A stretch of DNA of 64,000 bases from Bremia lactucae (lineage: Eukaryota; Oomycota; Peronosporomycetes; Peronosporales; Peronosporaceae): positions 6,203,203 to 6,267,202 of the forward strand of contig NC_090619.1 of assembly GCF_004359215.1 (NCBI RefSeq), read 5' to 3'. Made by a program: the position numbers and the translations under genes. Shown here in pieces: positions 1 through 11,719 of this stretch. Below the pieces are notes generated by a model. The model was not told the DNA's origin. It saw only the letters and a program-made list of their open reading frames with translations, and searched no databases. Each line of letters begins with the position of its first letter. Within the stretch, counting starts at the first letter, position 1.

Positions 1-100
1 GAATCCGCCAATGGAAGAGCGGGATCCGCCACTGATGGGTATCTGGGAGGTGTAAAGGCATTCTTACTAGTGTCAGAGAAACTTTGGTGGGCTTTCAGCG
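1..100 (+). pseudogene. Ty3/gypsy integrase zinc-domain scrap
   Basis: A short degenerate stretch reads roughly as GYLGG.KAFLLVSEKLWW in the forward direction. It resembles the integrase N-terminal region of the gypsy copy near 63310-63410 (GHLGHEKTFLRVSNEFWW). The zinc-binding histidines are not intact and the frame cannot be extended. It is probably the edge of a gypsy element lying mostly to the left of the window. The call rests on this internal similarity only. Confidence 0.5.
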
Positions 101-1445
101 CAGCGCAGCTCAGGTCGTCTTTGGTAAGCTACTGAGTAGCCGTTCGGGCACGATCAGGCATCATCACGGCTTGATGCTGCCAATTCAGACATGCCGCGTA
201 CTTTCTGAGCGTCTCTCAAGGCATCCCAGCCTGGTGGCTTGCATGAGGTTATAAAGTTTGACGCATAACGACTTTGAATACTTATGTTCCCAGGTCTTTT
301 GAATAAAAAACATAACAATGCTTTGAAAAATGCATGACGGACGCTACGGATCAAAAGCTACCTTGCTACATTTTTCGTCAGTTTGCTTTACGGACGTCAT
401 GAGAACACCATTGCTTATTATGTATCTATTGTTGGAGTAGAAGCTTGATTACGTGTATTTGCACACAAGTGCTGCTGCTCAATCAGTTAGCCTTTGCGGC
501 AAATCGATAAGCTTTTAAAAAAACGTGCCATAAAAGTGCAACATGTTTTTGGGGCAAGAAAGTGCCTTGTCAAAGACCTTTTAAATTACAGTTTTCGTCA
601 AAGCTGTCAATGACTTTAACGAAAACTGTAATTTAAAAGGTCTTTTCCACATCATTTTTAAAAATAAGTTTAAAGCTTGGTTTTACTATGCTGGCCACGG
701 AATGCTATCTTTGGCTTCTGAAGTAGTAGCAAGGCAAATGCTAGTATTGTCAGTTTTGCAGCAAGTGACAGTGGCAGTTATGTAGTTCGACATTATTCTG
801 CACCCGTGAAGCCTTCTGTCCCAGAACTGTAACGATCTACTCGTGCCTTAAAATCATAAGTCGAGTTCGCGCTCAGGGCTAGAATTGTTCTTTGCATACG
901 TACCATGGTTGTGCAAGCTTCAGCAAGCTTCAGCAAGCCACAGCCATCTACTGCATGTCCAACTCGCCGCGCTGCGCGCGCGTTCATTTACGGATTGTAC
1001 AATAAATTGTGGACAGAAATAATAATAAATACCATACAAACTAAGAAAGGGTCCTGATCAAACTTTTTGAAAATATTATGGAGGGTTCCCGACCATCGAG
1101 CTTGCGCTAATCAAGAAAGATCCAGCGAACACAAACGAAACGTTGATATCCAGTTTTTGTAACAGATCGAGAGATTTCCATCATATACATAAGTCTTTCC
1201 TAGAAAGTGTCACAATACTTCATGGTCATTAGCCTAGATTGACCATCCTGTGCTCAGATATTCAGATCTTGTCGTATCTTAGGACGTAAAACAGTAAAAG
1301 AACTAGGGTCAGAACTTGACTAAACAGAAAAATGACGACTTCAAAAGTTACTTCAAAATTAACAACAAATTAATTACGCGACGATCCTTTTGCTAATCGT
1401 AGCCATCCTAAAAATCCTCTTTCAACTGTTGTCAATGTAGCGCAC
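101..1445. other. Intergenic, no gene recognised
   Basis: Only short unsupported frames occur here. The one structured feature is the palindrome at 572-645, listed separately. The stretch around 905-940 holds a short direct repeat (cttcagcaag). I see nothing else. Confidence 0.6.
572..645. repeat. Perfect 27-bp inverted repeat with 20-nt loop
   Basis: The arm at 572-598 (begins AAAGACCTTTTAAATTACAG) is exactly complementary to 619-645, with 599-618 between them. The arms are AT-rich and would form a long uninterrupted hairpin. It could be a MITE remnant, a small foldback element or a small-RNA precursor. The sequence alone does not decide which. Confidence 0.85.
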
Positions 1446-2810
1446 CTATACTACTTCCAATGTCCGCCTTAAATACTCATCAGAGCTGTCGCTGCTTTCT
1501 GACGTACTAGCGTAATCATCATCGTAAGCTTTCTGAGGCGTCGACACACGAAAGACAAATGACTGCGCCACAATGTCATGTTGACGTGGGCTGCTAAGAC
1601 TGATGGGCATCGCAATAGAGTACTTGACAAAATTGCCAAATTTCTCATGTTTAGAGACAAGGATGATCCCAACGGCCACAAGGAGAATGGCGGCAGGAAA
1701 CATAATCCATTGAAACCTCGTAAAGTTGTGCGCCTGCTGAAAAAAGACGACACCACTGATGTTGCTCATTGTAATCCAGAAGCCCTGAAATACAGGATAC
1801 GACGACATTGTGTCACCGCACATGGTGGCCAAATTCAGCGTATGCGTCTGTGTCAGTAGTGTCGCTGCCATCCCGGCACACAGAACATATGTTCCAAAGT
1901 ACTGAAACTGGTTATCACCCGATACTGACGACGAAATGAGCTCCACGACACACTTGGCTAGAAGCACCGACTGGCCACCAATTGTACCTGAAATAGCGGC
2001 CCAATAGAGCGGCAATTTTGGGTCAATAATAAGCGTATGCTTCTCAATTTTACTCGCGTCATATCTGCCAATTTTGAGTTTTGACAGCACAATCTCGTCC
2101 AAAGTATCGTCTTCTTCCTTGTCCATTGCTGCCAACGACAAATGATCCCCAAAAATAGGCGACGGGAAGGGGGACATCATAGCTCCTTTGCTCCTTGGGG
2201 GCTCCTCCAATGCAAGCGGCTCGTCAACAATCTTTTGCTTTAAAGCAATCTCACGTTTCTTCTCCTGCACGTCATCAACACGCGGGTCGTCCTTATCATT
2301 GCTTGCGACACGCAGCGCTGGGGCCTTCGAGCGACGTGCGCGCATAAAGAGCGTCATAGAGAACGCCGTTGTGATCAGTGCGTAAAGGATGAACGGAAGC
2401 GCTTCCATAAGCGTATATATTTGCTCCATCTTGTAGTGACCTTCGTCTTCCTCGCTCGCGGCAGCCAAGACGACAACGCCTAGTGATACGAAAGCAACTC
2501 CAACGATGTCTGTCAAATACAGACTCTGCTTGAGCCAAAAGTGCGACATCAAGCAGTTGCCCAAGATGGTAGAGCCACCTCCAAGAGAAGCCACGAGCGT
2601 CTGTGGAGCAAAGCCGAGTGCCAGAAAATCACCTAGCGACGCGCTCACGACACAAACCATGCCGACCCACCAAATTGGACGCATCGTGTATGGGCGAGGC
2701 ACTGCGCGCAGCTCCTCCTTATCATGCGAGTATTTCTGCAAATTTACACCGAAGATGGACATAAAGGCCGAGGCCACGGCAATAGCGCCACCGATAAAGT
2801 CGCTCCTCAT
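1446..2810 (-). CDS. NIPA-family magnesium transporter-like membrane protein
   Basis: The predicted 454-residue multi-pass membrane protein of the NIPA/DUF803 family would transport Mg2+ or related divalent cations across plasma or endosomal membranes. The first helix (near IGGAIAVASAFMSIFG) follows the start directly. Next comes the family-typical segment with FLALGFAPQTLVASLGG, which resembles the NIPA core. A charged cytosolic loop of roughly 110 residues splits the membrane helices, and a second helical block begins near LPLYWAAISGTIGGQSVLLAK. The tail is Ser/Asp-rich. I chose the ATG at 2810 because the frame upstream has no other ATG and helix 1 starts at once; an upstream exon cannot be excluded. 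The reading frame is intact. The family call is firm; the ion specificity is inferred from the family. Confidence 0.88.
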   Translation of the reverse strand: MRSDFIGGAIAVASAFMSIFGVNLQKYSHDKEELRAVPRPYTMRPIWWVGMVCVVSASLGDFLALGFAPQTLVASLGGGSTILGNCLMSHFWLKQSLYLTDIVGVAFVSLGVVVLAAASEEDEGHYKMEQIYTLMEALPFILYALITTAFSMTLFMRARRSKAPALRVASNDKDDPRVDDVQEKKREIALKQKIVDEPLALEEPPRSKGAMMSPFPSPIFGDHLSLAAMDKEEDDTLDEIVLSKLKIGRYDASKIEKHTLIIDPKLPLYWAAISGTIGGQSVLLAKCVVELISSSVSGDNQFQYFGTYVLCAGMAATLLTQTHTLNLATMCGDTMSSYPVFQGFWITMSNISGVVFFQQAHNFTRFQWIMFPAAILLVAVGIILVSKHEKFGNFVKYSIAMPISLSSPRQHDIVAQSFVFRVSTPQKAYDDDYASTSESSDSSDEYLRRTLEVV

Positions 2811-3886
2811 GTTATCTGGACGGGGTGGTATGTGGAGGACTTTTTCTCGACTGACGACTGACTTGAACGGATGAGCACAAAGTTTGGTACCAATCAGGTG
2901 AGGGCGGAAAAACGAACGAATTCGCTTTGGCTTCACTGGCGTTATGTGTCAGCAGTCCAAACGGAGGAGGGGAAATAATGGGAAAAAGCATCGATCAAAC
3001 CTCCCTTTTACTGGCTAATAAGTGATTCTTGATGTGTGGGCAGCCCAAGCCGGGATAAGACTGCCCTGTGAAGCCAGGGAGTAAACCTACAGTTTAAATT
3101 TCGATAGGTGTAGGGTTTATGATAACTAAACATTTACTGGATTGTGGTCGCCGTCTCAGCATTTCTGATGGCCGCGCCCGATCAAGAGCAAAGATTTACA
3201 CAGCAACGCCTTATTAATTTTCTACATACAATCGATAACTCGCAGCATCAAGGATGTTGGGAGAAATTTTGCCCAAAACAAGTATCAGACTAGACTTACC
3301 ACGGTATAATCAAGAAGACAACTTCTACATCATGCAAGCTCTCTCACCTGCAGAATATGGGCTAGCATCGATTGTCTATTCACTATGGCGTTGTCAAATT
3401 AATGCAATCATGACGAATCATCGGTAAATTATCCTAATTTTACAAGCAAGCAGTCTGGGATGCTCAAGTGTTGCTAGTTTATCTATAAAGACGATATTCA
3501 TTTCACACGTAAAATGGGGACTTACTATCTCAAATGATCAAAAACCGTTTTATGACTAATGGAAATCCTCCCAGCAGCTCGAGACTAATCATTATGGCTC
3601 CCGCATCATAAGGAAGTGGCTAGTCCGCGCTCGCGAATAGGCATCAGACTGACGGCGAAAAGGCGCAAACTGCTCAGATGGAGAAGAAAGTGTTTCGAAC
3701 CGTTTTTGTAGCCTTTACTGTCTGCCATTCCGCGCACACGAAAGACAACATTTATTGGCTTCTACAACAAGTTTTTCTATTAAGCACGATCGGTAAGACA
3801 CTTTAGTCTTCCCATGTCCATTGCCACTGTTTACTGTCCAGAACATGCTGGTATTACAAAAATCTGTGGAATGTGCACGCGTGTGT
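2811..3886. other. Intergenic upstream of NIPA gene, no gene recognised
   Basis: This AT-rich region should contain the NIPA promoter on its left side. No convincing coding frame, tRNA or repeat was found. It ends at the probable 5' LTR of the neighbouring gypsy element. Confidence 0.5.
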
Positions 3887-4330
3887 TGTAACGGGGTGTG
3901 TCGTTACATGAAATTAACACTTAAAGGTTGTGAATTAATTTATTATCTTAAACGTAAATAATATCTGGAGAATATTACTTTACATTGCAATATTTTAAAA
4001 TCTTATCCATTGGTAGATATAGGGCATTATATCTACTTGCTCCGCGGTCCAGTCAGCGCAGGACGCGCACAAAGAGAGAAATAGATAATACTTTATTACA
4101 TGTTTTGTATTAGTATATAATTAAGTTAGTATCTAATAGATAGAAACAAAAGAGCTTAATTATATCAAATACAGTTTTCTTTTAACCCTCTTTACAGCAA
4201 GGGTTTTAAAGAGAGTCTTCCTCTGCACGTACTAGTGTACGTGAAGTGACGTGAGGCACCACTAGCACTGAGGCAGTGCGAAGTGGACTTGTACTGAAGC
4301 AGTTCAAGTCAGTATTGCCCCGTTAGACTT
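3887..4330 (+). repeat. 5' LTR of gypsy element 1 (end approximate)
   Basis: It starts TGTAACGGGG, as do the 3' LTR at 11720 (TGTAACCGGG) and the LTR starts near 44609 and 45049. Its 3' part (GTGACGTGAGGCACCACT near 4240-4257) recurs at about 46812. The similarity to 12130-12180 is weak, so this pair has diverged a great deal. Confidence 0.65.
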
Positions 4331-4383
4331 GGTAGCACTTTGTTGTCCGTCCAAGGACCACAGTTCCATCATCTAACATCGAC

Positions 4384-5640
4384 ATGTTAGATGATAATGG
4401 AAATACGCACCACGTTTCATGTGATTGCTACTCCTTTTTAAGTGACACAGAAAGGAGTGCGGTCGAACGAATGAGTTCGATCGTAGGGATTGATTAAACA
4501 AGTCAAGACCATGTACAAAAGATAGGACCTAATTTAATCATAATCTCACTTTTAATAATCCCATGGTCGTACATTGTGGTACATCAGATCCAAGACAGAA
4601 CCCACTTCGTTGGCGTGTGTAGTGATTCACCACGTGTATGCGATTCCTCTTTTATGATGCCATCTTGGCCATGTTGTCCGGTTTGGACAGAGATGCTCTC
4701 CATTCAGCCATCGCCAAGTTCATAGAACATGAACTTGACGAGGCGAAGGAGAAGGTATTCTTGCTTAATCAGCAAGGCTCTCAACAGGCAGAACTGTTGA
4801 CGTGACAACAGGTTCAGACCCCTGTACCTGGGATAATGCACACGCGTCGTCCCGAAACCTTAAAAATTGACATCTCTAAGTATAAGAGTCGAAGAAGACT
4901 CCATCTCAAGATGGTTTGACGAGTCGGACGATGCCATAAGGGCTCGTCGTATATGCTCGGTCAAATTTGGCAGAAGGCCTAGTGCCCATGTGCCAGAACA
5001 TGGGCAGTAGGCCTTAAATTGCGCGACCCATATGTCTTTGGGTCGCTAGAGGCTTTTAAAGCCCGGCTTAAACAGACGTTTAAACCGCCTAGAGCTGAGT
5101 TTAGGGCTCGATCAGAGCTTCTGACCCTCAAGCAAGGCAAGCGTATATTAATCCATATGCCCAGCACATACGACTTCTAGCGAGTTGTATCACGAACAAC
5201 CCAGCTCATGAATACACGTTGATTACGGTGTTCGTGGAAGGAATTACGGATGGTCCAGTGAAGACCCACTTGTACCGCTTGAAACTGGATACGCTTGAAG
5301 CAGTTATATCCGTTACGGAAAAGTAGGACTTTAGCTTGAGACAGGCTCAAGCTAGTTCGTCATCGCACTGTCCTCCAAGACGACACGAGCTTGGACGTCC
5401 AGAACCGATGGACCTCTATTATGTCGTAAGCGAGAAACCTCGCTTTTCGTACAACAAGCGATTACAGGAATTCAATTGCTGTCAAAAGTTAGGACACTAC
5501 GCTCATGAGTGGAGTGCTCCACGGCCAGTACCGAGAGATCGGGAACGTAATTATGGACCGAATGCCAAAAAGTGCAACGGTCGCGGGTCCGACGCTGTTG
5601 CGAAATCGTAACAGCGAGGCGGACCGCCGAAAAATGGTCG
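4384..5640 (+). pseudogene. gag relic with degenerate CCHC knuckle, gypsy element 1
   Basis: The N-terminus (MLDDNGNTHHVS, from about 4387) matches the better copy at 46930. The frame then breaks repeatedly. At about 5470-5520 the knuckle reads CCQKLGHYAHEW: the first spacing is disturbed and the last Cys is Trp, whereas element 2 keeps CNRCQK..HYAHEC around 47880. Gag would package element RNA into cytoplasmic particles; this copy cannot. Confidence 0.7.
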
Positions 5641-5700
5641 GAATCAGTAGGGGCGCAACGCCCTACTGATACAGCAACCTCAAGATAATTTTCAAATCTC

Positions 5701-6305
5701 TTGACTAAAGTTGCTTCAGACACACAATCATTATGTGTCTCTGAGAACGTAAATAAAGATAGATATGACATAAATCGGGCTGCACCTGGCAATGATGTAT
5801 CCCTAATCACGTTGAAGTTAAAAGTGACAAATGATTTGTCACTCAGAGCCCTAGTGGACTGTGAGGCGTCGGATACCTTTATTCGTCGCCAGTCGCTAGA
5901 GGATCGTAGGCTTAAATATGTTGAGCGTGACACCCTTCCACGAGGATGTCGGTGCGTCTAGCGACAGGCGCATCAGTAACAGTAATGAAACGCGTAGTAA
6001 AATTTCACTACACGTTAAAAGATATACAGTACGATGATGATTTCATCGTACTGGATTTGGATGGCAAATTTGATGTCATCCTAGGTTTACCTTGGCTTAG
6101 AAAATATAAGCCAAGAATCAGCTGGCAACATCGATCCGTAAAGATGCCTGCCACTTGCTCATTAGATGGCCATCGGATAAACGTCTTGGAGCATCCACAA
6201 GCGTGTGGATGTACTACCAGTGAGTACGATGGCCTCACTTGTGGTACGGTCGTTAATACGACTGCACAAGATCACAGTGTGATTACATATCACACTGTGG
6301 AGTAA
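5701..6305 (+). pseudogene. Retropepsin-like protease relic, gypsy element 1
   Basis: The frame at 5701-5961 contains ALVDCEASDTFIRRQSL, a mutated form of the family motif seen intact as DCGASNNFI in element 2. The catalytic-loop Gly is Glu here. A shifted frame (5946-6305) continues with the second half, including VILGLPWLRKY, the flap/C-terminal part of the gypsy protease. The aspartic protease would cut Gag-Pol. This copy is inactivated by frameshift and motif loss. Confidence 0.75.
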
Positions 6306-7051
6306 GCTGCCGGCGGCTGTGCGAATGCATAGGCAGCACCAAGGATCCACCACTCAAATAAGTCGAGTGGATTGAGACATGAATGTACGCTTAGCGGGCG
6401 ACATTCAAGGAGTATACCGGTTGTCCAAAATGGACACACGATGATCCTAGGTCGAGCAGAGAGTCAACCGTAGAAGAGCCGACTGTGATAGCGCGATCAC
6501 AGTCGGAAGACGTTGAAAGACTAAGTCTCCACGTACTTGAGGATAAAATTCCTCAAATAGTTAATGCTGAAGCGATTAGACTTCAGCATTCCAAGGGATT
6601 GATCCCTCGGCAGCCTGTGGAAAATCCCAGGAAGATACCGAGACATTGAATGTCTTGGTTAATGACGGATCAAGAGTAGGCGCTTATACTCTTGCTCTGT
6701 ATGCGCCTCTGAAGGTAACATTTGGAAAATAACTCAATTGCCAGCCCTAGAACCCAAGCAGTTCTTGAAAGATCTGCATAGTGGTAGAATCAAGCAAATC
6801 TGCGTACTCGTCACAGAGGACGAATACGTATTCGATATTCGATCTGCGGTAGTTTTGCAGAGAACGAACGGGTTCTCAGCAGCTCATCGATGACGAAAGT
6901 GTCCTCGATGTGAAGACTCGGATTGAGAGAGATACTACTCAATACTGGGAGTTACTTAAGACAAACCCTTATACAAGGATTTGATTGAATTCAGGGATGT
7001 GTTTCCACTCGACATGAGATCGAGCTCAAGCCGGGCTCGAAGTACTGTATC

Positions 7052-8371
7052 ATGAAGCAAAGGCCACTGCCTCATGAACAAGTATTTGCGATCGATAAAT
7101 TATATATCGATCGATTAATAGCGGGTCTTGTGAGGGAGTCAACCTCCCCAAATAGCTCTCCGACCTTCTGTGTGCGAAAGGCCACAGTAGGGTGGCGGAC
7201 AGTGCATGCATTCAATAAATTGAATGTTGCACCGGTACCGGCTTAAACGCTGATACGACGAATAGACGTAATCATTGATTGTATGTCAACGAATACTATC
7301 GTTTCGTCAATTCTTCTGATGAATGGATTCTATCACATCCCTATGCGTGAACAGTATATCTTGTTCAAGGCAGTAAGCACCCCAAGCAGGATGCTAGGAG
7401 AGTGGCTAGTCATGCCACAGGGACTAAGTAATGCTCCTGCGACATTTAACGATGTGTAACCAATCTGTTAAGATCAGCGCGGGATTTCGCACCGAGCTGT
7501 TTGATGACGTCTTTGTCCATAGCAGAGCCATGATCGGAAAGTTGGACGTTGAAGTACATTGTGCCCACACCCCAACAGTTTCTTACACTCACGCGTGAAC
7601 ACAAGTTATATACAAATCTCAAGAAGTGAAAATTCGCTCCAAGCGAAATACCACTTCTTGGGTGCATCGTGTAATAAACACGGTGTAGCTCGGATCCGGA
7701 GAAGGCCAAGGCGATTACCGATTGGCATGTGCCAGTCGATGTAAAGGGACTTACAAAGTTCCTCGGCTTAGCAGCGTACCTGCACCAGTACTTACGCAAT
7801 CACGCCGAAATGACAGTACATCTTTCTTCTTTGTTGTTGAATAATGTAAAGTGGTCATTGAACGCTAATTGTCAGCGTTTCTTCGAGGATATCAAGCAAA
7901 GCTAGATGCAATCGCCAATCCTGGCGATTGCTGATTAAGACCGACCTTTATATGTGGTCTGTGACGCCAGCGATTTTGCAATCGGCTGTGCGTTTATGCA
8001 ATATTACACAAAAGGCGCAGAGCGCGTCGTCTGCTATCAGTCGCCTCAGCTTCAACCAGCTGAACGCAACTATCCAGTGCATGACAAGGAGCTTCTTGCC
8101 ATGAAATACGCGCTGGCTAAGTCTAGGGTCTATCTTTTGAAGGATAGACCCGTCATAGTATATACGGACCATGCATGTTACGCACGGCCGTAAACGTCCA
8201 CACCTCGCGCAAAGAATGGCGAGGCGGTTTGCTTTCTTTGCGGAGTATAACTTCTCCGTGGAGTTTAAAGCAGGACGACTTAACGTCGTCGCTTATGATT
8301 TTTCGCGCCGACCCGATTTTGAGCCGGCTGCGACAACAACAGTGAGGATAAGCCCAATGTTGCAACAATAA
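7052..8371 (+). pseudogene. Reverse transcriptase and RNase H relic, gypsy element 1
   Basis: RT pieces in order are AGLVRESTSPNSSPTFCVRK, GWRTVHAFNKLN, MPQGLSNAPATF (about 7410-7450) and FDDVFVHSR (about 7499-7525), the last holding the catalytic Asp pair. RNase H follows at about 7950 (VCDASDFAIGCAF, then HDKELLAMKYAL and YTDHA). A shift leads into RLNVVAYDFSRRPDF near 8300. The order and motifs are standard Ty3/gypsy. Several frameshifts and stops separate the pieces. Confidence 0.82.
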
Positions 8372-8450
8372 CAATGAGCATGCGCCTACTGTTGCAACAA
8401 TCAACAGTGACCATGAGCCCACTAATGCAACAATAATTTTTCTTAAAAGG

Positions 8451-9270
8451 TTGATGAATTACCTTAAAAATCCATTACAGCCAGCCTTGAAAGGATTGTC
8501 GAAATTGTATCGATCCTCATCGAATATACTATATTACACAGACATTGCTTGTGACACACCTCGTGTCGTTATCCCCACGCATAATAATTTGCGTTTACGC
8601 ATCATGTATGAGTGCCACAGTGCACCTAAAAATGGTCATCGTGGACGTGAGAAGACCAATCTCACGATAAGTCGCGACTTCTACTGGCCACGGTAGTATG
8701 ATTTCGTCCGCGAGTACACACGTGCTTGCGAAGTTTGTCAACGGGTTAAGCCTTCCCATGCTCCATTACAACCTCTACTACTTCCGCAAGAGTATTGGCA
8801 GTCTGTATCCATTGACTTCGTCTTCGGATTTTCCGACGACGATGATAGGAACAAATGTATTCTTGATTTTGATATCGTTTCAGCAAATTGGTACATCTTG
8901 CTGCATAACCGGAGTCGATCATAGCCAAAGGCTGTGCTCGTGTCTTTGTTGTAACGATATTTCGACTCCATGGGTTACCCCGTGAACTGGTCTCAGATCG
9001 AGACCCTAGATTCACGGCAGAATGTTGTAAAAATGTGTTCGAATCAGTTGCAAATGTCAACATCTGATCATCCTGAAACAGATGGTCGGACGGAGCATGC
9101 AACCGTATCCTCGAAGAGATATTATGTGGATACGTCCACTCTTTTACGAGTTAAAGCAAGTTCTTGCCAATAATATAAGTTGCCATAAACAATTCGGTGC
9201 ATGCTTCTACAAAGCGTGCACCGTTTCTCTTGAATGGCTTACGCCATCCACGTACACTCGCCTTGTTTGA
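8451..9270 (+). pseudogene. Integrase relic, gypsy element 1
   Basis: The HHCC zinc domain is visible as ECHSAPKNGHRGREK, then an in-frame stop, then REYTRACEVCQRVK in another frame. The core includes SIDFVFGFS (first catalytic Asp) and SDHPETDGRTEHAT near 9062-9102. Function would be joining element cDNA to host DNA. Several stops and shifts destroy it. Confidence 0.78.
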
Positions 9271-9539
9271 GAGTGACTCTTACTTAGGAGGGACGGACTC
9301 GCTCGAGCAAAAAGCCTTGAAGCTCTTGCTCATCACGTATTAGCCCTAAGGTCAATGGGATACCAATGTCAATTTAATTAACATTGGAGTGGACAAACTC
9401 AGTAATAACTAGAATGCTATCACCGACTTTGATAACGATGCTGAAAGACTCAGCATCGAAAATGGTAGTATAATAATACTCTCACTTAGAGATTGATATC
9501 TCCGCAGTGCGAGCCGGTCGCTCCGAAAATAAATGTAAA

Positions 9540-10470
9540 ACGGAGTCAGCAGAATATTTACTGGTAGCTAGAGAAGCAGTTATCCGTTTCGTACAGGTAT
9601 CCATTGCTGATGCGGTGGACCGACAAAACGAAGCTCTGACAAAAATAGAAGAGCAGCCATACGTTCTTTTAATTTTGATGACCTAGTATTACTGTCTACG
9701 GCAGAACTACCAAACATTTGTGACGAGAACGGTCAAAGGCATCCGCCAAATCCGAACCAAACCTTTATGGTCACGGGACAGAGTCTGATTCTCATCAACC
9801 AGACGATCCACTCTTTACTCGAAGGAAAAGATCTTCTGACGAGCTGTCCTTTCGTTCGCCAGTTGATCAGTCGCAACTTGCGCACAATAACTCAACCGGT
9901 CACGATAAACATTATCAACCAATCGTCACCGCTAACTCGCGGCGACGGAATGGCTTGTGGTCAAAGTTCCCCTCAAATAGTGAAGAGTGTGATCCAAATC
10001 ATGATGTTGATTCGCGCCCGTCAAACGAGGCGAACACGATCTTTACTCCCCCTACGCATCATTGACGAATTCGAGTGGTGAGAAGCGTCTTGTTGAAAGC
10101 TTCTCAAACGACCGTGAGGTAAAGAGGGGTCGAACGAGTTACCTCGCTCGTTGGCGAAGGGTATCCACCCTCGCATGATAGTTAAGAACCTCGTTCCCAT
10201 TTGGTGTTGGACGTTCCGGGTCTCGTCCTGCAGTACAACGAGACCCATCCTCCTCAACAGAAGGTCCATCGGAGAATGAGCACTTCCTGCGCTCTTCAAA
10301 GGATTGAAGGTTCTCAATCCCTTGACGCATCTTGTAAGAGATGAGCGTCCTCCAAGGGGATCTTCAAGAGAATATGCTTTCTTAGAGGCATGACCTGCAG
10401 CCTTTAAACAGCATGGACATGAGTCCCCCAACGAGAGGCAAGGTATCCTTGCCTCTCTAGACAAACGGTG
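9540..10470 (+). pseudogene. Integrase C-terminus and chromodomain relic, gypsy element 1
   Basis: REAVIRFVQVSIADAVDRQNE (9570-9640) is the integrase tail. A spacer is followed by a chromodomain-like stretch at about 10090-10260: DREVKRGRTSYLARWR, then frame-broken YPPSHDS and DVPGLV..YNETHP. The same module occurs inverted at 45450-45720. Chromodomains of this kind direct integration to marked chromatin. The long minus frame overlapping here (10021-10464) is a shadow of this module. Confidence 0.7.
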
Positions 10471-11600
10471 CAGTTTATAGCGTGCACCGGCTACGGTCCG
10501 TTTATCGAATCATTCACGGAAAGCATTCAGCTTGACAAGCCAGACCCCCCCCCACGGCGCATTCTTTGCACATTCTGCACGAATGCTGTCCAAATTTGGA
10601 TCAAAGGTTTAGCATCCTTCTCCCGCTTGCAGGAGTACCACCGATGCAGGAAAAAGGCATCGATGAAGAATTCCTTTTCAGCCTCACCAGGCTTGTGAAG
10701 TCTGGATGAGTCGAACAACAGAATATGATATCGATCGTTGGTCGTACCAGACCAACGTATTAGGTACCCTTAGAGGGCAACAAGGACTCTTTTCAGGAGC
10801 GAGCCGAAACGTATTGCGGTCCCTTTCCTGTTGGCTCATGTTAGCGTTAACGTGGCCCTTGGAGCGATCCCTAGAATCATCCCTTTCCTGGTGATGCAAT
10901 CTAGCACCACCAGCAGCGTTCTTTCCTTCACACCCACTTTGTTCTTGGTGACGCATACTAACGCCACCAGAGTGATCATCGCCCACGGAGTCATCATCAG
11001 ATGACTCCCCACCAAAGAGGTCCGACGAGTGGCTCGTGTTAGCGTTAACGTGGCCCTTGGAGCAACCCTAGAATCATTCCTTTCCTGGTGATGCAATCTA
11101 GCACCACCAGCAGCGTTCTTTCCTTCACGACCACTTTGTTCTTGGTGACGCATACTAACGCCACTAGAGTGATCATCGTCCACGGAGTCGTCATCAGATG
11201 ACTCCCCACCAAAGAGGTCCGACGAGTCGAACAACCTCGTCATCTCCTTTCTAATTGTCACGTTAGAACCCAAAGGTTTAACGGACTCGGCCCGGGTGAT
11301 CCGACGGCCTTTACAGCGCCATTGAGTCGGGCGATGCCGGTGACTTGGACCAGTCATCTTCGATTGGTGTAACAGGTGGCTTGTCACCGTCACCTGCCAT
11401 ATCATCAACAGATGACATGTTTCAGTCACCTACAATGGGAGGAGGGGGTGACGTATTCCCCGCAGAAGACGCATTAGCGTCTACTGAAATTTTTGCATTA
11501 CCAACAGCTGCACTGATCGGTGCAGCTGCCAGCTTTGCGGCCTCACGGCCCACGCGCACAGACTTGTTAGTCTTTACGTTGGTGTTGGTCAAAAATCAAT
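10450..11600 (-). pseudogene. Antisense ORF of gypsy element 1, oomycete hypothetical-protein family
   Basis: Between the chromodomain and the 3' LTR the minus strand carries a protein-like series running against gag-pol. In order: REAAKLAAAPISAAVGNAK (from about 11540), AESVKPLGSNVTIRKEM, LFDSSDLFGGESSDDDSVDD, FRLAPEKSPCC, LVWYDQRSISYSVVRL, EKEFFIDAFFLHRWYSCKR, PLIQIWTAFVQNVQRMRR, and finally FDKRTVAGARYKLHRLS near 10490. Related peptides occur antisense in the other gypsy copies: AESVKRKGSVVTTKEEMANL at 43921-44109 (minus), ETAKLASTRLSVAASDVN near 44400, and GARYKLHRLT at about 45235-45260 (plus, inside an inverted copy). I recall similar sequences among unnamed oomycete proteins. The function is unknown. 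This copy has frameshifts and a tandem duplication. Confidence 0.62.
10832..11228. repeat. Tandem duplication, two units of about 198 bp
   Basis: Unit 10832-11030 is repeated at 11031-11228 with few differences (for example gcgatccct against gcaaccct). It lies within the antisense ORF and duplicates its Ser/Asp-rich part. One indel between the units puts them in different frames. Confidence 0.85.
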
Positions 11601-11719
11601 TAATAAAAATTAAATCGGTATTTTGATGAAAACCAATAACGAATAATTACAGCGGCATTATAGTATTTCTTGTCACCCTATATCAGTCACTTTAGTGACT
11701 GTTGGTTATAGGGGGGTGA

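Noticed and set aside
2811..2936. Longer N-terminus of the NIPA gene
   Set aside because: It starts with GTG and has no ATG. The ATG at 2810 fits the family.
8330..8440. CRISPR-like short repeats (caacaa words)
   Set aside because: Only irregular low-complexity repetition in a eukaryotic transposon; no array structure.
10021..10464. 147-residue minus frame as an antisense gene
   Set aside because: The plus strand here encodes the chromodomain and its tail, seen in both gypsy copies. The minus frame is its shadow. Only the separate antisense series from about 10450 leftward on minus is retained.
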